Source: Terana coerulea (taxonomy: Eukaryota > Basidiomycota > Agaricomycetes > Polyporales > Phanerochaetaceae). Taken from it: a stretch of 64,000 nucleotides of DNA. A program made the position numbers and the translations under genes. Position 1 is the first letter of the stretch, and every line of letters begins with the position of its first letter. Location: NCBI GenBank assembly GCA_024811115.1, contig JAKOGH010000688.1, positions 1 to 64,000 on the forward strand, in the 5' to 3' direction. Under the pieces are notes generated by a model, which was not told the origin of the DNA, made no database searches, and worked only from the letters and a program-made list of their open reading frames with translations. Below, in pieces: positions 24,419 to 36,045 of this stretch.

Positions 24419-25273
24419 ATGACTGACGAGGAGGCTACCACCATCATCCACGGAAACCCTTCCCTCATCGAAGTCGACCGCGAAGAGAGTAGCATATATG
24501 CGTGGAGCTTCTTTTGCTGCCCAGGCTGGAGCTGGTCCGAGGAGCACTTCGACTACATCCCGTACTCGACGTGGCTTTGCAGCGACTGCTCGCACATGCT
24601 GGATAAGCTGGACGAAAATCCGAATGGCGTGCTGACGAGCTCCAAAGCCGTTCTGGGCGCGAAGGACCAGCGAGGGTTCGAGCATCACCGGAGGACGACG
24701 AGGAGAGGGAGCAGTGAGGCTGGGAGGAGGAAGCAGGATCGAGAGACATGTACGGTATGGCGGTACCGGTTTTTGGAGGCATGCCTGGATAGCTGCACGC
24801 GCATGCGTCGATGTCTTCGTAAGCAAGAGAGATGGCATACTAAGGTGAACGCGCGCGCACACAATTCGTGGTTGGTGGAGTGCGAGTTGCGAGGCAAATT
24901 CGGCGGGTATGAAGCCGTGGGTTTCGAACCGGAGGATGTCGACTGCATCGGGGAGGTCAAGAAGCAACCGGTGCAGAGACTAGTTCCCCTTGTAGACCTG
25001 TTGAAGCCTGGTAAGCCTCGTAGAAATGGAGCCAAGAGTACGCCTACCATCTCCCCGCCTTACACTTGTGACCTTACTAACGCTTCCAAACTAGCGGGAG
25101 TGGAGGACTACGAAATGCTGTCGAGTTTAAGGGACGTGATCGTGTTGGACGATCACCCCGTTGCCGAGCTGGACGCAGTGGAGCCATGGGAGTTCCTCGA
25201 GGATGAGCGGGAGGACAGTAAGGTTGCGCGACATCCACTGTCTTACGCCGAAGTTGCGGCCCGTGCTATATGA
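24419..25273 (+). CDS. SYAE-family tandem copy 2 (unrecognised, intact)
   Basis: Exons 24419-25037 and 25095-25273 join in phase 1 to 265 codons plus TGA. I do not recognise the family from any named protein. Visible features, shared with copies 3 and 4, are as follows. There is an acidic start (MTDEEA), a cysteine/tryptophan cluster (FFCCPGWSW, CSDCSHML), the block NPNGVLTS..VLGAKDQRGFEHHRR, and a basic middle. LLKPGKPRR ends the first exon. The second exon has an acidic part with VIVLDD, EPWEFLE and a terminal LSYAEVAARAI. No signal peptide or membrane segment is seen. Paired cysteines suggest metal binding, but I infer no function. Confidence 0.65.
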   Translation: MTDEEATTIIHGNPSLIEVDREESSIYAWSFFCCPGWSWSEEHFDYIPYSTWLCSDCSHMLDKLDENPNGVLTSSKAVLGAKDQRGFEHHRRTTRRGSSEAGRRKQDRETCTVWRYRFLEACLDSCTRMRRCLRKQERWHTKVNARAHNSWLVECELRGKFGGYEAVGFEPEDVDCIGEVKKQPVQRLVPLVDLLKPGKPRRNGAKSTPTISPPYTCDLTNASKLAGVEDYEMLSSLRDVIVLDDHPVAELDAVEPWEFLEDEREDSKVARHPLSYAEVAARAI

Positions 25274-25823
25274 GCTACGAAAGGACTGGGCGCTGGCAAT
25301 TAATGGATCGAACACGTACTCCGTAATCCACACTTACCTATGTCCACTGAAGACTTTCCGTTGCATGGTAGCCATATTACGGCCAGCCTTGTGTAACACT
25401 TGATGGCTTCTATACACGTGACGTTTCAATGAAAAGGGAGAGTAACGCAGGAGTAATGTATACCTACGACAATTACAAACTTCGACTGTTTTTCGTAGAC
25501 CGTGCATTTTGACTGATCATATACCACATGTCAACATGTCTGTGACATCGATTTGACTAGGTCCACTAGCATGCCGAAGTTGCAGTTGTCAGGAGCCATA
25601 CCGGTACACTGTTCTGGACTACAGCCAAGTTATGTGCCTGCTCAACCAGTGCTGGACCAGGCGTCTGTATTCCTATAGAAGTTAGCAGTACACCGAAGTT
25701 GAAAACCCCTCGTTGACTCACCAGTGGCGCGCATCGGAACCGAGACTTACGAAAGACTCAAATACGACGCGTCCTTCATCTTTGCGAGACATCTTTCCCT
25801 CCTCGCCGCCGAGAGGAAGCGTC
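25274..25823. other. Spacer between tandem copies 2 and 3
   Basis: Presumed terminator of copy 2 and promoter of copy 3. No other structure was seen. Confidence 0.35.
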
Positions 25824-26669
25824 ATGGCTGACGGGGAGGTCTTCAGTGACCTCTACACCGACGACCAGCGCGATGATGACTGCGAGGTCATGTCGTGCTT
25901 CGGCATATCTTGGCCCGATGATTACAACGAAGTCATGCCACGCCCTAGCATTGACTCTTGCAAATGGTGCCAGGAGGCTATACAAGACATCAACCCGAAT
26001 GGAGTCCTGACAACTACCGCAGTGATTCTAGAGGAGAAGGATCAGCGGGCGAACGATCATCATAGGAGGGTGGCGAGGAAGGGCAGCTCCTGGAGGTGGA
26101 AGCAAGCTACGAGCGAGTCAACAAATTGGGGCACATGGTGGCATCTGGCGCGCTGCCCGTGCGGTTGCAAGCGCAAGAAGGAAGAGGCACGCAAGTATAG
26201 GACGAAGTCCATCAAGCGCTCACTGCGAGGCAGGCTCGACCATTGTGAAGTGGAAGAAGCGGGCGACTCACAGATGGAATGGGTCGCGGGGATAGCGCAG
26301 GAGTCCATGCGCAGGGAAGTTTCGCTGCTGGAGTTGGTAGAGCCGGGTCGGCCGCGCAATAGGCTACGGAAAGGTAAGTAGCTAATTTCATCTGGCGTTC
26401 ATGAAGCTTTACTAACGTCTGTACCAGATACATATCAAGACTTTGAGATAGTGCCCCGCTGCAGATCCGTCATTGCCTTGGCCGATTACGACGCTTCCGA
26501 CTCGAAGCTTGGGGAGGAAGTATGGGAGCATATCGACCTCGATAATGCAGAGTCTGAGAACGGACATTCCACAGCACCAACGCTGTCCTACGCTGAAGTT
26601 TTGTCACGTCCTGCGCGGGCTAGAGTTGAGATTCAAAACTCAGCCCCTTTGCAATGGGGCCTATTCTGA
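25824..26669 (+). CDS. SYAE-family tandem copy 3 (unrecognised, intact)
   Basis: Exons 25824-26373 and 26428-26669 (intron phase 1, same position as in copy 2) encode 263 residues. The acidic N-terminus (MADGEVFSDLY) is followed by CEVMSCFGISW and DSCKWCQEA. Next come INPNGVLTT, KDQRANDHHRRVARKGSSWRWKQA, NWGTWWHLARCPCGCKRKK and IKRSLRGRL. The exon ends with ELVEPGRPRN. The second exon has DFEIVPR..VIALADY, EVWEHID and TLSYAEVL, then an extra tail of about 20 residues not present in copy 2. The CxC..C cluster in the middle is better preserved here than in copy 2. Function is unknown, and the preserved frame against strong divergence suggests selection. Confidence 0.65.
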
Positions 26670-27117
26670 GTACTTACCTACCATTCCTTGTATCGCTTGT
26701 AATATAACCGCCGTGTTATGCCTCTCCTTACTCATTACCGCAAGCGGGAACCTCGAGAACTTCCATAGCCCATCGTTTCGTGTATCCTCTTCGCACACGG
26801 CCTATCCCACGGGAACGCGACGTAATGGTCCTGGAGTAATGACTCTGGGGGCTCGCTGTGCTTCCGACGAGCCAGTGAGTTCGCATGTTGTAAGGGCTTT
26901 TTCGAATAGATAATGCAGTGCGTAAATCACAGCATCGCGGCCATACTAACTACCGATGCATGAGTCCTAGCTCAGATTAGCACACCGGAGTTACAATTCT
27001 CAATACCGACTCACGTATGGCGCTGTTCGGAACCGAGAGACCCAACGGTACTTATGCGGCGGCCTCTCTGTGTCGTCCATCAGGCGTCATTTCCTCTCCT
27101 CCCCTAGGACAGCCAGC
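26670..27117. other. Spacer between tandem copies 3 and 4
   Basis: No gene is seen. A hydrophobic frame in 26680-26900 has no support. Confidence 0.35.
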
Positions 27118-27902
27118 ATAGCTGACGAGGAGGCTCTCGCCGCCTCTCCCAACGACGTCCAGTACTGCGATGAGGACTAAGATGACGACGACGCCTGGTT
27201 GTATTATTCCTGGGCGGGCAGGTCCTGCTGCTCGGACCTGTCCTGCATCTGCGACACGTACCAGGATGAGGACTGGAACCCGACCGGCGCACTGCTAAAC
27301 ACGGAGCAGCTCCTAGACGCGAAGGCCCGCCGCGGGTTCGAGCGCGATCGGAAGACACGGCGGCACGGGAAACGCGTGGAAGTGGAAGCAGGCGGCCACG
27401 GAGACGGACCTCCCCGTTGGACCTGGTGGCAGTTCGCACTGTGCAAATGCAGCGGCTGCAAGTACTCCAAGCAGTACCCGCGTGCGGACATGCACTCGAG
27501 TGCCTCCATTAAGCGTGCGCTAGACGTTAGCCTTGACGCACGGGGGCGGACGCCACCGACCTGGATGACGACTGCGGGGAAATATATGAGCAGCCTACAA
27601 GGAGCGAAGCCCCACTTCTCCAGTTGCTCAAGCCCGGCAAGCCGCGAAAGACCAGGCGTAAATGTACGTGAAACGGATCTATTCGAACCACATGACTTGC
27701 TGACGTTGCACCAAATACAGTGGGCGATTTTGAGCTGGTCCCAAGCGCGAAAGCCGTTATTGCCTTGGAGGATTTCCCTGCTGTTGAACCTGGGACGGAC
27801 GAGACATGGGAGTTTCTCGACCAAAGCGAGTATGATTCACATAGCGGTCGACCGGCTGGTAATAAGTTGTCTTATGCCGAGGCCGCCGCCCGTTGCATTT
27901 GA
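27118..27902 (+). pseudogene. SYAE-family tandem copy 4, start and frame lost
   Basis: At the position of the ATG in copies 2 and 3 this copy has ATA (27118-27120) followed by the conserved ADEEA. An in-frame TAA stands at 27178-27180. Homology then continues: CSDLSCICDTY, NPTGALL, ARRGFERDRKTRR, TWWQFALCKCSGCKYSK, SIKRALD and LLKPGKPRK, with frame changes near 27375-27420 and 27545. The phase-1 intron (about 27664-27719) and the second exon are intact: GDFELV, VIALEDFP, ETWEFLD, KLSYAEAAARCI, TGA at 27900-27902. Loss of start, a stop and shifts together make a pseudogene with high probability. Confidence 0.65.
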
Positions 27903-28176
27903 GCGGCACCTGATTTCCTGAAATTGCCATCCATCAGTTCTGCTCGCATTTGACAATCGGTACTCACTTTCGTACATCGTAGTACTACCACGATAGCACA
28001 CTGCTCCTACTTTCATTAGCTAGCCGCTCCTTGTTTCACCATACCACGGTTCGCTACTCCCCATTGTACACGTACAGGACGATGTGCCTCGTTCAGCCTC
28101 GGAATGGTGCAAGTAGGAATATGTTCAGCAGAGCAGATAGCGATACAATACACGCGTGAAGGTAAAGCGATAGCGA

Positions 28177-30852
28177 CTATGAGAAGCCAGTGCGGATTGA
28201 AGGATTGAATATCGGTAATGGGTGTGCCTAGGATATGGGTCAGTACGTGGACTTTTTCTCGGCGATAAAGGCTGACCTCGGTATTGAAAACGTATTCTGT
28301 GTTCATTGTGAGGTCAGTGGTGTAATGAGCTACGTGAATGGAAAGGTACGTACTCGACAGCGGCAAAACCTGATCGGACTCGAACAACAGATACAGGTAC
28401 TTCAAGGTTTCACTCTGTGAAAAGTTCTCAGCCAAACCTCAACACTGACAGTGTAGCCGTTCTTACCATGAGGAAAGTCTCCATCTTATCTTCGTACTTG
28501 ACGGGGACCTCATCGACATTGAGGATGCTGGCGTAGCCACCAGTCTCAATGCGGCAGTATTTCTCGATAGACTGGAAAATGTTCCAGCCGTAATCTCTGT
28601 ATCGTCGGTCGCCAGTGAGACGGTACGCGATGAACAGGGATTCAACCGTCTCAGGACTTTCCGAACAAGTTAAATGTGTAAGGAGACAGCTATCTATAAT
28701 AAGGACCTGACGTACCGGAGAATATAACGAGCGTCGTAAGGAGCTTCCGCGCCAGGCCTACGTGCACGTTGGGTCAGCCACTGGACGCTGTACGCAGTCG
28801 CCCGACTTACTTTGCACCCTTGATATACCAGTCATCGGGGGCAATGGAGCCATCCAGCCCGTCCGAGGGTATCCTGAAATGCGCGATTTCGGGCGATAGT
28901 CCGCTGCCGCGGCCGGAGAACAACGTTCAGCACCTATCCACACCGCTCATAGAAGATATCCCGTACGTTTTCGTCTCATGCGTCTTCATACACGTCCTGA
29001 TCAGCTCTACGCCGTTGGCCCAATCCCGCCTGCCTTCCTTCGTGAGCTGCGTGGTCCTTGGTGGTATTGACACAGGTTGTGCGACGGCGCCCGTGACCGT
29101 CGCTCCAAGCATAAGCGAGCCCCCGAGGAAACAAACGAGATGGTCTTGCTTGGGTGCAAGGCGCCACGATCTACTCCTTGATTAGTGGGTGAAACATGGG
29201 ACGAAGAAAAGTGCAACTCACATCTCGCCTGTGTAGGCACGCTGCGGAATTAGCTCCGATGTATACACAAGCCGCGCCTTCTGACTCTTCGAGATGAGAT
29301 GGTCCGCGACCGATTGCATTGAGTCGTCGTACATCTGCGCTATGATGAGGTCTAAATCTAACACTGATGGGAAGGAAATGCTTACCTCCCGGTAGACATC
29401 CTCCGTCATGTTCTGCTGGAAGATTAGCCTCTGCACGACATCATAAAAAAGTGGCCAGCATACAGTTTGAATGTACTGTTTACTGTGTTTCGAGTCAGGG
29501 CTAAATCCTCATATAAAGGAGGGTAAGCTCACAGTAAGTATTCATAGTACGAGTCGCCTCGGGAACCGAGTCGGATAGCCGACAAGGCATATTTTCCGTC
29601 ATTTACGCTGTAGCGATTAGACGTATTAGCGGTAGCCCTCTCAAATCGTGCTGCTGCACATACTTCATATAAATGGAGGCCAAGCCAGTCGCGAGCCTTG
29701 CATTCTTGATGACTTCCATGACTTTCTCGGCCTTCTCCCAGTACTCCTCATTCTCTGTTAGCTCTGCAAGGTACCGGAACTCGAGCTGCAAGGTTGCGAT
29801 CTCCGCGGTGCTGACGAGGACGTCGCTGTCTCCGTTCATGTAGCCTTTGCGTTCGCTCAGGTTGATCAAGCTCGTGGGCAGTCCGGACGGCGTATCGAAA
29901 ACGGGCATGATGCGGTCCCCGAGGTCCTTGGCTTTCTCGAGGAATAAGTCGTCCCCAGTGAGGTTGTATGCGGACAAGAGGCCGCCCAGAACGCGGATCG
30001 TGGTCTAGACAGTACAAATTGGCCGGTAAGATGCGTGCGAGTCGAAAATGGTCGCAATTACCCACCTCAAATGTGTTAAACTTCGCGTCTGCATCGAAAG
30101 TTAGCTTGTCCTCCACCCAGTGCCGCGCACGCTGATACTCTTCGTCCAAGCCCATGATAAGCATGGTGTCGAGAGAGTCAATCACGGTGTAGCCAATGCC
30201 GCCGCCTTCAGTGAGATTCGAGCCTTTGTGTCCTATGGGGTGGTACTCGTCCGCGCCCATGGCATCCCTCTCTGGTTGTGTGAGCATTCTGGACCTTCGT
30301 GTACCATCTGAAACATACCGTATGCTAGCCATGCATGCTATACAATGCACTCTGTGAATACAAACATGTCGCATGAGTAGAGATAACCACACACCTGGAA
30401 AGCCTTCACTACCGCATCTCTCTTCTCCACGTCCGCCGTGATATTTACGTTTGGAACCGCCTCTTCAAAGGTCTCCGGTAAAGACGTCCATAGCGAGGAG
30501 ACAGTGTCGATGATTCCATTGACGAATTTTGGCTGCTATAAAAACAAGACCGGGGACGCTAGCTCATAGACTGCACTTATACCATGCCAGACTCTGATAC
30601 ACGTACCTGGTAGCTCACCAACCCGAAACCAACAAGGAGGAGCGAGAAAAGCGTCGAAAGCTTGACTGTGCCAGCAGTCTTCTTACTCTGTCCCGCCAGT
30701 AACAGTATTGTGAGCCAATGCACATGGAAGACAGTGTTACTTGAAAGAATACACACCGGTGCATCAATAGCATTTTCGCTCGCGGCGGGTGCAGGCGCAG
30801 GCTTCTTCGGCGTGCTCTGCCCCTTGCGTTTACGAACACCAGGTTCTACCAT
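28177..30852 (-). CDS. ER class I alpha-1,2-mannosidase (GH47)
   Basis: Glycosidase that trims mannose from N-glycans in the ER. The start at 30852 follows from MVEPGVRKRKG. Exon 2 (30687-30607) has a single membrane segment (LSTLFSLLLVGFGLVSY), making a type II membrane protein. The catalytic barrel is spread over about twelve exons. Visible motifs are HAWLAYERDAMG (partly in a 19-nt exon, 30337-30319), GGIGYTVIDSLDTMLIMGL, STAEIATLQLEF, LSAIRLGSRGDSYYEYLL, LVYTSELIP, DHLVCFLGGS, ILRPETVESLFIAYR and SETLKYLYLLF, ending PLPIFNPS. The exon at 30536-30395 carries one extra T in a T4 run (near 30480), which breaks the frame before LPETFEEAVPN. A sequence error is plausible. Confidence 0.85.
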
Positions 30853-31359
30853 GTCTGCTACCGGCGGAGGTCGTGGCGGTAGGTCTTTGGAAACAGAAGC
30901 CAAGCGGTCGAAGCCTGGGCGGGAAAGTCACGGACGGCCCTCGGGAAGCAAGGTATACGTGGCAACTGGGAAATCTGCGGCGCCAGACGTCGACGGCGAG
31001 CGTCGGCAGCTGCGCACGACGACAGAACTACTAATAAAGGAATAGCCCCGGGGAGGATGAGCGAGTCGTCGGTGGTGGACTGCGAACATGTTGAGGGTCC
31101 TATTCATAGATGAATTCCGCAGCAGCCGCCGGCAAGGAACCACGGCGGACACCACGTCTCGACTGCTCTGATTCATTGACGCACTCAGCGCAACACATAT
31201 TCAGGAGAGTTAACAGGGTTGTAAATCCAAGTAGATGTAGCAATACACGCGGCAGGTTCAGATGGTATACTACACTGTGCGACCTAATGATACAACACTC
31301 GTTCCCGCCAAGGTGCGCTTCCAGTGGCCGACTCGCAGATGCATGTGCAGGGTCGGACC
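30853..31359. other. Spacer between GH47 and xanA
   Basis: It contains the GH47 promoter and the 3' flank of xanA. No gene is seen. Confidence 0.4.
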
Positions 31360-32773
31360 TCAGGCCCATTGCTTCAAGTCCTCTGCGTTGGGCCCAACAG
31401 GCTCGTCCGAGGCAGCAAGGTTGCACTGGTGGAACGCCCGAACCTGGTCGGGGGTGAAGGCGCCGACGACGGAGTGAAGGACACCTCGGTTGTGGAAGAG
31501 AACCAGATCCTTGTCTTGCCTAAACATCCGTCTGAGGATGGTCGGAGTGCCCTTAGATGATGATGAACTCACCAATCATGAGGATATACAAGGCTCGGGG
31601 CGATGGCCGGGCGCTGCATCTTATACAGGATTTCACGGACTTCGTGCAACTCAGTTATGTGTGTGCCGTCCGGGTACAAGGCCCCTTCCTTCTTCGCGCC
31701 CTCGGGCAGTGGGTCGACGAAGAGTTCACAGACACCGCAGGGGTGAACCTGGAAGTGCAGACCGCCAGTGACCGGGTTCTTCCACAGCTGCAGACCACTT
31801 CAGGACAAAGAAGCGCACCACGAAAATGGTACTACTCACGATAGGGTACGCCTTCACCTTTGACTCGTCCCACGGCGGAAGACTGTCCCAGTTCTCCTCC
31901 AGTCCCTCAGTTTCGATACCGAGGCCGGTGGATTTGGCGTGGGCAGGGGTCATCCAGACATACGGATGCGGTGCATACTTGACCTTCGAGCGCACCGCCA
32001 GGCTCTTCAGCTCGGCGGGCAAGATGTCGAACATAGTCTTGCCCGACACGAACGCCGTCGTACCAAGAGGAACGTCGAGCTCGTCGCCAGTACCATCGTC
32101 GTACCGGCAAATCTGTCGCTTGCCCTTGGGCGCAGAGATACCGTACAAGGAGGTAACTTTGGGCGGAGACAGGTCGTACAGCGCAGCGTCGATGTGCCAG
32201 CGGTAGAACCGAGTGACACCCTTGGCTTCGTCCTCGTCAGAGACCCTGGTCTTGTGGAAGTTCTTGTGCGTTGGGTGCTTCAGCTTCGCTTCGGCAAGAC
32301 CTTCGTGGTTGTAGACCGTTCCATTGCCGATGAGCTGGACTTGGGGCACACGGGGGATGGTCTTCAGGTCTGGATGCAGAATGGACTTCTTTGTCTCCCC
32401 GGTCTTGTTGTTGCCATGACCATAGCTCTCGCTAGTCGGGTCAAAGGCCTAAAGGCAAGTTAAAGCATAGCCGAAGGGTGACTATATGCGCATTACATAC
32501 CTTGGTCAAAGCATACTGCTGCTCTGGCGTGAGCTCTGCATTACGGAAGAGCAAGGCAGAGTGCTGCAAAGCCATGAGCATTCATCACTCAGCATACGTG
32601 CCATACTCTGAGGAGACATCATCACGCACCTTGTACAGCAGCTGCTCGACCTCCTTGAACTGCTCAGGAGTCAGCTCGCCAGGACTGACACCCTTGACCT
32701 CCCGACCGAAATCCGCGAACTTGGACGGGTCAGCAGAAGCGGGCAACGGAAGAGGTGCGAGTTCGATGGCCAT
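31360..32773 (-). CDS. xanA: Xanthine dioxygenase, Fe(II)/2-oxoglutarate-dependent (XanA type)
   Basis: Exons 32773-32630, 32563-32501, 32448-31840, 31787-31573 and 31519-31360 join in phase to 396 codons plus stop. The fold is TauD/TfdA. The first iron ligands are in FYRWHIDAALY (H-x-D), the distal ligand and the 2-oxoglutarate-binding arginine region in LFHNRGVLHSVVG. KGKRQICRYDDGTGDEL and LGTTAFVSGKTMFD are typical of the fungal XanA branch, which hydroxylates xanthine to uric acid without molybdenum cofactor. No targeting signal is seen, so it is probably cytosolic. No other purine-catabolism gene lies nearby. Assignment to XanA rather than a generic TauD protein rests on these long family-specific blocks. 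Confidence 0.85.
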
Positions 32774-33334
32774 GGTAGCGTAGCTAGACGTTCGGGAGCG
32801 GGAGAATGAAGATGAAGGTGCCAACTGGACTATATACTGTCCTGGCAGAAGTGATCTAGACCTGGATGCAGCGTATCGGGATATCTTCCGCGTGATTGAG
32901 TGCCGTGCAAGATATGCCATGCGCTCGGCAGTGAAGTTTATTCCGTAAAAATGTGGTAAAGCGGGTGTCCGTCGGTGTGTCGGGGCGGGAGTTCGCAGTG
33001 TAAGTCTGGGGAGAGATACTTCTCGTCAACGCCGCGGACACAAGGGGACTGGAGCTGCAATGCCGCCCGCTGCGGCGACATCTGCGGTGGTCGGGTGGTC
33101 ATGGGTGTCTCCAAGACGGGTCAAGCGGGGCAGCGGAGGACGTGGTGTCCGGCCGGAGATAATGCCTGGCTTACGGCAGCCGGCCGACGGCATGCCTAAA
33201 CTAGCGAAGCGCCCTCCGGCCTCCGGCCGTGGCCTGCAGGCCAACGCGCGCACGAACTCTTCACACTCGAACCGGACGCGTTCGACACCCCTTTCCCGAC
33301 CCCTTCCCGCGTTCATATCTCTCGACAACCATGT
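32774..33334. promoter_or_regulatory. Divergent promoter region between xanA and centrin
   Basis: About 560 bases separate the start codons of two genes transcribed away from each other, so both promoters must lie here. A GC-rich block with short CGGCC repeats is at 33170-33240. No specific operator is assigned. Confidence 0.5.
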
Positions 33335-33955
33335 ATGGCTCATCAGCAGCACAGAAGGCCAAACGCCGCACGCATTCACGCCCAGGAGCTCACCGACGAG
33401 CAGAAGCAGGAGATCAAGGAGGCGTTCGAGCTTTTCGACACGGACAAGGATGGCTGCGTGGACTACCATGAGCTCAAGGTCGCTATGCGGGCATTGGGAT
33501 TCGACATGAAGAAGGCGGAGGTGCTGAAACTGCTGCGGGATCATGACAAGACGGGGCATAACTTGATGGACTTCGAGGACTTTGCCAAAATCAGTGAGTG
33601 CTCAGCAGCACTCAGGTGGAATGTTGCGCTAACCGTTTGACGCGTCGAATCTCTCAGTGAGTGACAGAATACTAGCACGCGACCCTATGGAGGAGATTCG
33701 ACGCGCTTTCCAGTTATTTGACGAAGACAACACTGGCAAGATCAGCCTCAAAAATCTACGGAAGGTGGCGAAGGATATCGGGGACAGGCTAGAGGACGAT
33801 GAATTGTGCGTACTCAATTGCCGATATGCTGGAGCTCACCTGGACTCTTAAACTCTTTCTTGCACAGGCAAGCCATGATTGACGAGTTTGACCTCGACAA
33901 TGACGGCGAGATCAACGAACAAGAATTCTTCTCCATCATGACGGACGACGCATAG
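33335..33955 (+). CDS. CDC31: Centrin (CDC31-type EF-hand protein)
   Basis: Exons 33335-33593, 33658-33805 and 33868-33955 give 164 residues, the usual centrin length. Four EF-hand units are visible: loop 1 [12 protein letters not shown] is canonical, loop 2 ([12 protein letters not shown]) is weakened, loop 3 [12 protein letters not shown] and loop 4 [12 protein letters not shown] are good. The [18 protein letters not shown] opening and the [14 protein letters not shown] linker are typical of centrins rather than calmodulin. It acts at the spindle pole body and in nuclear export and repair complexes. ATG 33335 was preferred over the overlapping ATG at 33331, which runs in another frame. Confidence 0.92.
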
Positions 33956-36045
33956 CCGGTCTTGCTGTCCTATCTCTTCTTGGGCCTATAGCTGTTCAAC
34001 GGACTTCTCATTTTGATTCTTCGCTTGCATCTCTCATCTCGCTCAGTCTCATGCTATAACTACCGGTACGTGTATAGTATCCTCGTAAGCCCGTCACCCC
34101 TGACATTTCCTTCATTTTCGTTTTGCAGCACATCTATTCGTATCACCTCGTTGTATTGCTATTGATTTGTAGTTCGCCCTCCGTCCACGTACTCTGTGTG
34201 CCCCTCGTCTCTACAAGCTACGTCGAATGGTACAGCATGGATATGTCTTTCCTAATCGACGCAGAGTGGCACAATAGCCAAGCATTGGGCGTCGAGGATC
34301 GTATTACACGCATTAAGACCCGATTGTTGGTGCACTCTAGCGTATTTGGCAGCAGGGTAGTCCTAGGGGCAGCACTCAATGTTCCGACGCCAAGTAGTGC
34401 ATTTACCCAGTCGCTCATTGTCAGTCCCGTGGTCTATGTCAGCGACTCAACCTGCTGCAACTGAGGCATGTGATGAGTCATCGCTGCGTTACAATAGATG
34501 AGTGTTTTAGTCAAGAATCCAGATTATCCGAGAGGGTCGTTAGATGACTACCCAATATAGATGTTACCTAGCCATATCCCCTGAAGATCCCCAGGATTCC
34601 AAAATTCTGCATGGAGCTCTTGTGACTTGCACTCGCCCTCTGGGGCTAACTTGGGAGGATCTGTCCGCCGAACCGATATTCTGCGCGCTTGTTGGCGCTT
34701 TTTGGGCGTTGGGAGCGACGGCAGACACTGAGTGTATTATGGTTCGCCGCAAGTCACGGTAGGATCAGGGTTGACAGAATACTACTATAATGTCTCGCGA
34801 GTTGTTGATTGTATACGGAAGCGCCTAGGCTTTCGACCCGCTGAGGCAAACTCAAAGCTTGTTGAACCAACCAGGGTCGGTGAGTAGCATCGGCTCGGTT
34901 TGGTATTGAGATTAACCTTCTACATTCTATGCTCAAAGGCTGTGCACGACAGGTGCTTGTCGGTCCATGCGGCTAACACGAGGCTACCAAACGCCTTTCC
35001 ACTACACCTTCCACATTAGGAAGGTATGTTGCACCGCCCGAAAAGTGATCATGAAAGGGCTCAATGGAAATTCAAACGAGTGGTAAGCAAGTCCCGACCG
35101 TCCCAGCCCCAGAAAGAGTGTAACAAAAGACAGCCAGCTAGGTTGTAAAAGGCTAGCTCCAATCACTCAAGATAAACGCCCCGTCATCCGCGGACCACGA
35201 ATGTCATTGACGAATTTGTGGTGAGTTCTGTAGTGTTCTGACGGTGAGTAATCCCTTAATTTCGCGCATGTTACCAATCGCCCTATTATCATTCCGGACG
35301 ATATGTCAGGAGCCGCCTCATGCGCCAGCGTCCCGGCGCCGACTACCAAGCTCAGGCGCACTGTCCAAAGACCGCCGCCGTTGGATCATTGGCGCCAGCC
35401 TGCCGCACGCACCATGTCCCCGATGTTCTGGAAAGAATAGTTCCGTTCCGTGTATCTTGAGGCTGTCTGACGCTCAGCACGATAGGGTGGATCCAGTCAA
35501 GATCCAGTAGGACCAGTACTTTACCACGCTCGGTGCCTGCTCCTGTATGCCCTGGTCAGCTAGCCATGACTCGGACTCCACCAATTGATCATTGATATCG
35601 ACCGAACAAGTCAGCACAGACAGGGGATAATCACGCGCAACCAGTGCTCTACTGACGGCGACGCATTCCGTGGCGCGGGCCAGGGCGCCGTAATTTGGGC
35701 ATGTGGCAAGGCGCGTAATTTGTGACAGGGCGCGCACTTCGCAGGCATCTTTGTGGTCGAGTCTTGGTCAGCGGGAAAGGGCTTAGCGAGCTACAAAGGG
35801 TGCGATGCATTTTACGAAAGTAGAGCCAAAACATGAAGATATATAGCAATACATAATGGGAGACAACAATTCCAAGAACGAAGGTCGAAAAGAAGGATAC
35901 AGGGCAGGTGTTGTACAGGAAGACAGGAAGACAGAGATACAGAATAGATACACTATATGGGCCCCAGTTAGAGATACAGCAAAGTCCCGCGGACAACAAG
36001 GAGAAATTGTTGAGATAAATGAATCCCCGAGAGCACCCAGCTCGC
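33956..36045. other. 2 kb stretch without supported gene
   Basis: Only short frames without known motifs are present (for example 34123-34464, which has a hydrophobic start but no ATG). It may hold the 3' flanks of centrin and the C2H2 gene and degenerate sequence. Confidence 0.4.

Noticed and set aside
34123..34464. 113-codon forward frame with a hydrophobic start resembling a secreted peptide
   Set aside because: It has no ATG start, no family resemblance and no splice or promoter support.
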